64,000 nt of DNA, taken from positions 3,938 through 67,937 of the forward strand of contig JAVBWK010000028.1 of assembly GCA_036677505.1 (NCBI GenBank), in the 5' to 3' direction. How positions within the stretch are numbered: position 1 is the first letter of the stretch; each line of letters starts with the position of its first letter. Position numbers and translations under genes: made by a program. Shown piece by piece: positions 58,970 to 64,000 of the stretch. The notes under the pieces were generated by a model. It worked only from the letters and a program-made list of their open reading frames with translations, was not told the origin of the DNA and ran no database searches. This DNA comes from UBA2227 sp036677505. Its GTDB lineage: Bacteria > Bacillota_I > Bacilli_A > Erysipelotrichales > Erysipelotrichaceae.

Positions 58970-60662
58970 GTTCATGTATAAAGGATTTTATCTGATCAGC
59001 AACATCGCTGACAGGGATGAGCTTGGTGTCTTTCTGACCGCGAATCTTCAGTTCGACCAGATCCTGATCGACGGTTTTTCCAACGGTGATCCGCAAGGGA
59101 ACTCCCAGCAAGTCCATGTCATTGAACTTGACTCCGGCCCGCTCGTCACGGTCATCCAGCACAGCATCAATCCCGGCTTCTCGCAGCTGACTGTACAGTT
59201 GTTCACCGATGTTCACTTGCTTATCGACTTTAAGGTTGATAATGACGATGGCGACTTCGAAAGGGGCCACAGCCATCGGCCACCGGATTCCGAACTCATC
59301 GTGATTCTGTTCTGCCAGAGCTGCCAGACAGCGGCCCGGACCGATCCCATAAGATCCCATCACGACCGGATGAAGCTGATTGGCAGCATCGAGATACTGC
59401 AGATCCATCGCTTTGGAATATTTTTCACCAAGTTTAAATGTGTTGCCGATTTCTATGCCATGCTTGAAATGAACGTGATTCGAGCAGCTGGGACAACGGT
59501 CACCATCTTTGATCTGACGGACGTCTCCGATGACTTTGATATTGAAATCCGAAAGGTTGACATTTTTAAAGTGATGATCGGTCTGGTTTGCGCCAACGAT
59601 AAAATTGCGCAATCTGACTACTTCATTATCTGCAATCACATCGATCTTCAGTTCGATCGGCCCGGCAAAACCGACAGCTGCGCCGGTCACATCTTCAACG
59701 ATGGCCCCCGGAGCAAGTTCGATCGCAGAACCACCCAACAGTTTTCGCACTTTGGTTTCATTGACCTCGTGGTCACCGCGCACCATGACGGCCACCGGTT
59801 TGTTATCCACCAGGTAAACCAGCGTTTTGACAAACTGCGTAACTGGTAATCCGAAGAATCCGGAAACTTCCTCGATGGTTTTTGCTTTCGGTGTAAATAC
59901 CAGTTCTTTGGTTTCAAACGGAACGTTTGATGTGGCATCCTTGCTTACGCAAGCCGCCACTTCGAGATTAGATGCGAAGCCGCAGGCATCACACAAGACC
60001 AATACATCTTCTCCAATATCGGTCACGGCCTGAAATTCTTCCGACAGCATACCGCCCATGACACCGGTATCAGCCGTAACGATCTTATAATTGATCTTCA
60101 TGCGGTCAAATGACTGCTTGTAAGCATCAAACATGAGTTGGTAAGACTTATTCAATCCTTCGATATCGGTATCAAAGGAATAGGCATCTTTCATAATAAA
60201 TTCACGAACCCGGATCAAGCCGAACCGTGGGCGCGGTTCATCGCGGAACTTAGTCTGAAACTGATACAAGTTGATAGGCATATCTTTATATGATTTAATA
60301 TGCATAGCTGCTGCAGCTGCAAACAGTTCTTCGTGCGTCGGACCCAAGACAAACGGTTTATTGAAACGGTCCTTTAAGGAGAACATGCTTGATCCGAATC
60401 CTTCCCGGCGGCCCGAAGCGATATACACTTCCTCGGGAATCAGGGAGGGCATCAGCACTTCCTGGGCACCGGCCGCATTCATTTCTTCGCGGATGATGGC
60501 CTCGATTTTCTTCAGCACTTTAAAGCCCAACGGCAGATACATGTATACACCGGAAGAACTCTTCTTGATCATACCGCTGCGAACCAGCAGATTACCGCTG
60601 ATTGAGTCTTCGTCCTTGACGTTTTCTCTTAATGTAAAGAAATAGCTTTTGTTAAGTTTCAT
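58956..60662 (-). CDS. proS: Prolyl-tRNA synthetase, bacterial type with editing domain
   Basis: Charges tRNA-Pro. The 568 residues hold the class II core (MYLPLGFKVLKKIEAIIREEMNAAG region, RPRFGLIRVREFIMKDAYSF as motif 2), an inserted editing domain between motifs 2 and 3 (about 225-405, with FVKTLVYLVDNKPVAVMVRGDHEVNE and the GPIEL segment), motif 3 MGSYGIGPGRCLAALAEQ and the anticodon-binding end. Possible extended -10 box (minus strand, around 60690-60698). Single gene; no T-box leader was seen in the region 60663-60812, which otherwise appears empty. Confidence 0.95.
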   Translation of the reverse strand: MKLNKSYFFTLRENVKDEDSISGNLLVRSGMIKKSSSGVYMYLPLGFKVLKKIEAIIREEMNAAGAQEVLMPSLIPEEVYIASGRREGFGSSMFSLKDRFNKPFVLGPTHEELFAAAAAMHIKSYKDMPINLYQFQTKFRDEPRPRFGLIRVREFIMKDAYSFDTDIEGLNKSYQLMFDAYKQSFDRMKINYKIVTADTGVMGGMLSEEFQAVTDIGEDVLVLCDACGFASNLEVAACVSKDATSNVPFETKELVFTPKAKTIEEVSGFFGLPVTQFVKTLVYLVDNKPVAVMVRGDHEVNETKVRKLLGGSAIELAPGAIVEDVTGAAVGFAGPIELKIDVIADNEVVRLRNFIVGANQTDHHFKNVNLSDFNIKVIGDVRQIKDGDRCPSCSNHVHFKHGIEIGNTFKLGEKYSKAMDLQYLDAANQLHPVVMGSYGIGPGRCLAALAEQNHDEFGIRWPMAVAPFEVAIVIINLKVDKQVNIGEQLYSQLREAGIDAVLDDRDERAGVKFNDMDLLGVPLRITVGKTVDQDLVELKIRGQKDTKLIPVSDVADQIKSFIHEQLSK

Positions 60663-60812
60663 AGTAAATTACCTCGGTTAATCTTACTGATTATAACATA
60701 TCGTCTCCTGATGTGGGTAGATTAATGGATAAGGAGTTGTCATTTGTTGGCTGTTAGCAGAACTGAAAGCTGAGATTTTGTCATCTTGAGTCAGATTGAA
60801 AGTCATTCATCG

Positions 60813-60841
60813 TTGACGCCACCGAATGTTTGTGTTATTAT
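60813..60841 (+). promoter_or_regulatory. Promoter of infC-rpmI-rplT
   Basis: TTGACG at 60813-60818 and TATTAT at 60836-60841 with a 17-base spacer; transcription would start near 60848. Confidence 0.65.
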
Positions 60842-60847
60842 TTACAG

Positions 60848-60976
60848 GCAATAAGATGTTAGAAAGTAGAAGCACTCTTCTCACCTGATTTCCTTCGGAG
60901 ATAGGTCAATGCTGCATCACCATGATTTTTCGGTGAAAAGTGTTATTTGGGTGCTCTATGAGTACCTTTTTATATG
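60848..60976 (+). ncRNA. Leader of the infC-rpmI-rplT operon with attenuator (L20-leader type)
   Basis: The leader of about 140 bases before infC has several possible stems and ends in a terminator: GGTGCTC and GAGTACC (60950-60956 and 60960-60966) closing on TAT, followed by five T. This is the position of the L20-binding leader in Bacillota, where excess L20 causes premature termination. The upstream segment AGAAGCACTC can pair with the GGTGC side, a possible antiterminator. Identity with the known L20 leader is inferred. Confidence 0.6.
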
Positions 60977-60992
60977 TCACGGAGGTAAAATT

Positions 60993-61517
60993 ATTACAAA
61001 GAAAACTACAACAGATGAATTAGTCAATGAAAACATTCGTTTCAAAGAAGTATTGCTGATTGGAGCCAATGGCGAGCAAATGGGCATTTTTATGCGCAGG
61101 GAAGCATTGGAAAAAGCATATGAGCAGAATCTCGATTTGCTTTGTGTTGCTCCCAACGCCGTTCCGCCGGTCTGCAAGATTCTTGACTACGGGCGTTATC
61201 GCTTTGAAATGCAGAAGAAGCTGAAAGAAGCGAAGCGCAATCAGCATGTTACCGAACTCAAGCCGTTGCGTTTATCGCCGGTCATCGACACTCATGATTT
61301 TGAGACCAAATTGAAGCACGCCAGAGAATGGATTGCTGATGGCATGAAAGTCAAAGTGGACATGCGTTTCCGCGGCCGTCTGATCACCCGGATCGAAGTC
61401 GGCAAAAAAGTTATGAATAATTTTATTGACAGTATATCCGATATCGCAAATGTCGAAAAAGCTCCTTCCATGGAAGGCAATACGATGTACGTGATATTGG
61501 CACCCAAACGCAAGTAA
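60993..61517 (+). CDS. infC: Translation initiation factor IF-3 with a non-standard ATT start
   Basis: Binds the 30S subunit and rejects wrong initiator pairing. The 174-residue product reads TKKTTTDELVNENIRFKEVLLI and later VCKILDYGRYRFEMQKK, LKPLRLSPVIDTHDFETKLKHA, VDMRFRGRLITR, all typical IF-3. No ATG, GTG or TTG lies at the right place: ggaggt (60981-60986) is followed by ATTATT, so the start is ATT at 60993 (or 60990). Rare ATT starts on infC are known in other bacteria and allow IF-3 to repress its own translation. The in-frame ATG at 60909 lies in the leader before the terminator and was rejected. Confidence 0.9.
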   Translation: MTKKTTTDELVNENIRFKEVLLIGANGEQMGIFMRREALEKAYEQNLDLLCVAPNAVPPVCKILDYGRYRFEMQKKLKEAKRNQHVTELKPLRLSPVIDTHDFETKLKHAREWIADGMKVKVDMRFRGRLITRIEVGKKVMNNFIDSISDIANVEKAPSMEGNTMYVILAPKRK

Positions 61518-61535
61518 ATCAGGAGGACATGTACC

Positions 61536-61730
61536 ATGCCAAAAATGAAAACAAAAAAAGCGCTGGCAAAACGTGTAAAACGCACAGGCAGCGGTAAATT
61601 AAAGAGAACCCGTTCGTATATCTCTCACTTTGCAGCAAATAAGTCACAAAAGCAAAAACGCAAACTGAGAAAGGGCGCATTGGTTTCGAAGAGCGATTAC
61701 AAACGCATCAAACTGATGTTGCAGGACTAG
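61536..61730 (+). CDS. rpmI: Large subunit ribosomal protein L35
   Basis: A 64-residue very basic 50S protein, starting MPKMKTKKALAKRVKRTGSG and ending with a KRIKLMLQ segment. The AGGAGG site precedes ATG 61536, 18 bases after infC. Part of the universal infC-rpmI-rplT operon. Confidence 0.96.
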   Translation: MPKMKTKKALAKRVKRTGSGKLKRTRSYISHFAANKSQKQKRKLRKGALVSKSDYKRIKLMLQD

Positions 61731-61742
61731 GAGGAATAGAGA

Positions 61743-62102
61743 ATGCCAAGAGTAAAAGGTAGCGTTGCAACCCGCAACCGTCGTAAAAAAATCTTAAAAT
61801 TAGCTAAGGGTTATTTCGGTTCGAAACATTTACTGTACCGTACAGCCCATGAGCAGGTCATGCACTCCTTAAAGTATGCTTATCGGGATCGCAGACAACT
61901 CAAGCGCGAAATGCGCAAACTGTGGATTGCCCGTATCAACGCGGCTGCCCGCATGAATGATATCAGTTATTCACAGCTGATGCACGGTTTGAAATTAGCC
62001 AAAATCGAAGTTAACCGCAAAATGCTTTCGGAAATCGCAATTGCCGATCCGAAGGGCTTTACGGGAATCGTTGACAAAGCCAAGAAAGCTTTGGAAAAGT
62101 AA
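61743..62102 (+). CDS. rplT: Large subunit ribosomal protein L20
   Basis: A 119-residue basic 50S protein binding 23S rRNA and, in this operon type, its own leader. Recognised by RVKGSVATRNRRKKILKLAKGYFG, SKHLLYRTAHEQVMHSLKYAYRDRR and the late FTGIVDKAKKAL. AGGAGG lies just upstream of ATG 61743. Confidence 0.97.
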   Translation: MPRVKGSVATRNRRKKILKLAKGYFGSKHLLYRTAHEQVMHSLKYAYRDRRQLKREMRKLWIARINAAARMNDISYSQLMHGLKLAKIEVNRKMLSEIAIADPKGFTGIVDKAKKALEK

Positions 62103-62126
62103 AAATGAAATACCGGAGGATCATGA

Positions 62127-62573
62127 GTGGAAGATGTTAAACACACCCTCAATGAACTTCTGGTCGACCTTTTTAACCATATCCTGGTACTGGAAGAAAA
62201 GAATCTGCAAGACCGCGGCATATCGCTCTCAATGACAGAAGTTCACACATTGGAAAATATCTTTAAGAGCAAAACCAAGACGATGTCCGATGTTGCCCGC
62301 TTACAGCTGGTGACTCAGGGCACTCTGACCGTGGCAGTCAACCGACTGCAGAAAAAGGGCTATGTCAGCCGACTTCAGGATGCTCAGGATAAACGGATTA
62401 TCCGGCTCTCCTTAACCGCTAAGGCTTTGGATGTGTTGGCGATTCACGATAAATTTCATGAAGAGATGATAGACAGCTTTATCAGCGATCTGAAAATCGA
62501 TCAGGATATCGCGCTGATTACCAGTTTACGCCGGATAATGGAGTATTTCAGACAAAACTATGAGGACCGCTAG
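62127..62573 (+). CDS. MarR-family transcription regulator
   Basis: A 148-residue winged-helix regulator. The DNA-binding part reads MTEVHTLENIFKSKTKTMSDVARLQLVTQGTLTVAVNRLQKKGYVSR (region 36-82) and the wing has QDAQDKRIIRLSLT. Start is GTG 62127, six bases after ggagga; the ATG at 62123 is out of frame and stops after five codons. Its position before a flavin reductase-like gene and an MhqD-like hydrolase recalls MhqR-type quinone or electrophile sensing, but FabT-like roles are also possible. Its own terminator separates it from the next gene. Confidence 0.85.
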   Translation: MEDVKHTLNELLVDLFNHILVLEEKNLQDRGISLSMTEVHTLENIFKSKTKTMSDVARLQLVTQGTLTVAVNRLQKKGYVSRLQDAQDKRIIRLSLTAKALDVLAIHDKFHEEMIDSFISDLKIDQDIALITSLRRIMEYFRQNYEDR

Positions 62574-62588
62574 GTCTTCATTTTTTTT
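62563..62588 (+). terminator. Terminator of the marR-type gene
   Basis: AGGACC (62563-62568) pairs with GGTCTT (62573-62578, one G-T pair), then a run of T after two bases. Confidence 0.6.
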
Positions 62589-62669
62589 GCAGTCAATAAG
62601 GTTGCATACAATTTAATAAAAAGGGTAAGATGATGATGTGCATATCATTTATGTAAGGAGGAAATTTTC

Positions 62670-63281
62670 ATGGCCAGTTTTGATCCTAAGATCACAGAAA
62701 CCAAAACAATTGCAAAACTGCTAAACGGAGCCGTCATTCCGCGTCCCATCGCTTTTGTCATTTCGATGTCATCGCAGGGAATCATCAACGCATCTCCTTT
62801 CAGTTATTTCAACGCCATCTCATCCAATCCGCCGTTGCTTATGATTTCGGTCAATCGCAAAAACGGAATGATGAAAGATACAGCCAGAAATATCTTAGAG
62901 ACCCGTCAGTTTGTCGTACATATCGTCGATCCCTCGATCATCAGAGAAGTCAATCAAACCTCAGCCTCTCTGCCTTACGGAGAGAGCGAATTGGATAACA
63001 GCAACCTTACCCTTCGTTTGAGCGAAATCGTTGACGTACCGTCTGTAAAGCAGGCTAAAGTTACTTTCGAAGCAGCATTTGAAGACCATCAGGTGTATGG
63101 CAATGAAAAAGGTACCGGCACCGATGTCTTTATCGGACGCGTCGTCAACATCGTCATCGATGATGACTTGATCGATGAGAATAATTATGTGGATTTTGAG
63201 AAATTGAACCCGGTCGGACGGCTGAGCGGAACAAACTATACCGTCTTAGGTGAACATTTCTCACTGGAGCGACCGAAATGA
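62670..63281 (+). CDS. Flavin reductase-like FMN-binding split-barrel protein
   Basis: A 203-residue protein of the flavin reductase / FMN-binding split barrel family, with AVIPRPIAFVISMSSQGIINASPFSYFNAISSNPPLLMIS near the start (region 20-62) and RPIA/FSYF flavin contacts, then ETRQFVVHIVDPSIIREVNQTSA. Likely an NAD(P)H:flavin reductase or a flavoprotein reducing small molecules. ATG 62670 follows taaggaggaaa. The stop overlaps the next gene by 4 bases, so the two products probably act together. Confidence 0.88.
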   Translation: MASFDPKITETKTIAKLLNGAVIPRPIAFVISMSSQGIINASPFSYFNAISSNPPLLMISVNRKNGMMKDTARNILETRQFVVHIVDPSIIREVNQTSASLPYGESELDNSNLTLRLSEIVDVPSVKQAKVTFEAAFEDHQVYGNEKGTGTDVFIGRVVNIVIDDDLIDENNYVDFEKLNPVGRLSGTNYTVLGEHFSLERPK

Positions 63282-63874
63282 TCCATATTTACAAACAAAA
63301 AAATGAGAACGGACCGACGCTGCTGTTTCTTCATGGGACCGGCGGAGATGAACGCGATCTGATCCCGCTGGCAGACATCATTGATCCGCAGGCCAATATC
63401 TTAAGCGTTCGCGGTCAGGTTGTGGAAAACGGATCTAATCGCTTCTTCAGACGTCTGGCCGAAGGAGTGTTTGACGAAGAGGACTTGGTGTTTCGTACCA
63501 AACGGCTCAAGGATTTTGTGGACTGGGCAGCACATCATTATCAGTTTGAGAGAAATCAAGTGACAGCTATCGGATATTCCAACGGCGCAAACATCGCCGG
63601 AAGCATTTTGTGTCACTATAGCGATGCTTTGAAGAAAGCAATCCTGTTTCATCCGATGGTGCCGATCAGAAAACAAATGCCTGATCTCTCCGGTGTAAGC
63701 ATTTTGATCGTTGCCGGAGAAAGAGATCCGATCTGTCCGCCGCAGCAGGCTCAGGATCTCTACGATATCTTTTCTGATGCTTCCGGCGATATCAGTATCC
63801 TCTGGCAACCCGGCGGTCACCGGCTGACCATGGAAGAAATCATTGAAGCAAAAGCATGGTATGAAAAAAAGTGA
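63278..63874 (+). CDS. Alpha/beta hydrolase, MhqD-like carboxylesterase
   Basis: A 198-residue hydrolase of the carboxylesterase / phospholipase family. It has LLFLHGTGGDERDLIPLA (oxyanion region), the nucleophile elbow GYSNGANIAGS, AGERDPICPP with the Asp and QPGGHRLTMEE with the catalytic His. MhqD-type enzymes lie in operons for quinone and electrophile detoxification under a MarR regulator, which fits the two genes upstream. The IS element begins three bases after its stop. Confidence 0.88.
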   Translation: MIHIYKQKNENGPTLLFLHGTGGDERDLIPLADIIDPQANILSVRGQVVENGSNRFFRRLAEGVFDEEDLVFRTKRLKDFVDWAAHHYQFERNQVTAIGYSNGANIAGSILCHYSDALKKAILFHPMVPIRKQMPDLSGVSILIVAGERDPICPPQQAQDLYDIFSDASGDISILWQPGGHRLTMEEIIEAKAWYEKK

Positions 63875-63877
63875 GGT

Positions 63878-64000
63878 TGAAGTGAACCCAATAAAGTAGA
63901 CATTAAATAAAAAGTGTCTGCTTTTTGTTTTTTCTTCTTTGAGTGTTGTAGAAAATTAACCACGATTTCACTATTTTGATGTATTCTTCATGAGATTTGA
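63878..64000 (-). mobile_element. End of an IS3-family (IS150-like) insertion sequence, cut by the window edge
   Basis: A terminal sequence starting TGAAGTGAACCCAATAAA at 63878 and ending GTAGACA at 63902 is of the type seen at IS150-group ends (TG at the tip, an ACCCAAT core, GACA at the inner side). Just inside it, on the minus strand, lies the 3' end of a transposase reading frame. GTAGACA and TGTCTGC (63896-63902, 63915-63921) can also form a hairpin. The rest, including the other inverted repeat and any target duplication, is outside. Confidence 0.75.
63903..64000 (-). CDS. IS3-family transposase, C-terminal fragment at the window edge
   Basis: The minus strand gives 31 codons then TAA (63905-63903). 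The translation includes SHEEYIKIVKSWLIFYNTQRR, the pattern (E...I..YI.FYN.xR) of the end of the IS3/IS150 integrase-type transposase OrfB. The catalytic DDE part is outside the window. The reading frame runs off the edge. Confidence 0.72.
   Translation of the reverse strand, partial: KSHEEYIKIVKSWLIFYNTQRRKNKKQTLFI

Noticed and set aside
58968..59849. 293-residue open frame antisense to proS
   Set aside because: The proS frame carries all class II synthetase motifs; the antisense product resembles nothing and starts inside a terminator.
60909..60992. ATG at 60909 as the infC start
   Set aside because: It lies upstream of the leader terminator, has no ribosome site, and the extra residues are not IF-3-like.
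63893..63933. Hairpin after the MhqD-like gene as a normal gene terminator
   Set aside because: It falls within the IS3-type end and the inside of the element, so it belongs to the insertion sequence.
1..64000. CRISPR arrays, tRNA or rRNA genes, prophage or restriction loci
   Set aside because: No regularly spaced repeats, no cloverleaf-like segment in the intergenic gaps and no phage structural or restriction genes were found by reading.

Overview
The window is a chromosomal segment of a low-to-mid GC Bacillota (Firmicutes) bacterium that uses the standard code (TGA acts as stop throughout). Gene content points to an anaerobic, fermentative, walled, probably rod-shaped cell. It has an [FeFe] hydrogenase with NADH-type subunits, an acyl-CoA dehydrogenase with Etf, a PASTA-domain kinase, MreC/MreD and FtsA/FtsZ. 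T-box and PyrR attenuators, the polA-mutM-coaE-dnaB-dnaI order and a compact gmk/priA...thiN cluster fit Bacillota. Erysipelotrichia-like relatives are my best guess, but this is inference without a search.

Layout. 1-10.6 kb: partial rqcH on the minus strand, then gmk and a long plus-strand operon priA-rsmB-rlmN-stp-prkC-rsgA-rpe-thiN, closed by a bidirectional terminator facing rpmB. 10.8-13.7 kb: a divergent ftsA, ftsZ and an unrecognised gene. 13.7-16.6 kb: a HAD phosphatase, a PHP phosphoesterase and an OFA-type MFS carrier. 16.7-20.1 kb: minus-strand operon maoC-acd-etfB-etfA behind a strong promoter flanked by inverted repeats. 20.3-22.8 kb: metNIQ behind a methionine T-box. 22.8-26.3 kb: uraA behind a PyrR-type attenuator, a cyclase-family hydrolase and a GPH sugar symporter. 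26.4-29.9 kb: two tiny ORFs, radC, mreC, mreD and a ZnuA-like lipoprotein lacking its usual histidines. 30-40.7 kb: polA-mutM-coaE-dnaB-dnaI, then pfkA-pyk, glk and an M29 aminopeptidase. 40.7-42.7 kb: thrS behind a threonine T-box.

42.8-52.6 kb is a co-directional block. An ABC binding protein and permease are followed by ten hydrogenase genes: HydC, HydB and HydA-type subunits around a regulatory-looking insert of two DRTGG-like proteins, two HATPase proteins, a PHP protein and a degenerate hydrogenase-like Fe-S protein. 52.7-56.9 kb is the most unusual operon: a membrane protein, a SPASM-type radical SAM enzyme with odd cysteine spacing, a coiled-coil protein starting with an FVTNSSS-type motif, and an unknown protein. 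These overlap or abut and look like one system, possibly a radical SAM modification of the serine-rich N-terminus.

57-64 kb: a membrane-anchored beta-propeller protein and proS on the minus strand, then infC-rpmI-rplT with a structured leader and an ATT start for infC, a MarR regulator, a flavin reductase-like protein and an MhqD-like hydrolase. The right edge cuts into the end of an IS3-family (IS150-like) insertion sequence.

The two gene-free stretches above 300 bases (20105-20596 and 60663-60992) hold regulatory leaders and promoters. No rRNA, tRNA or CRISPR array was seen.
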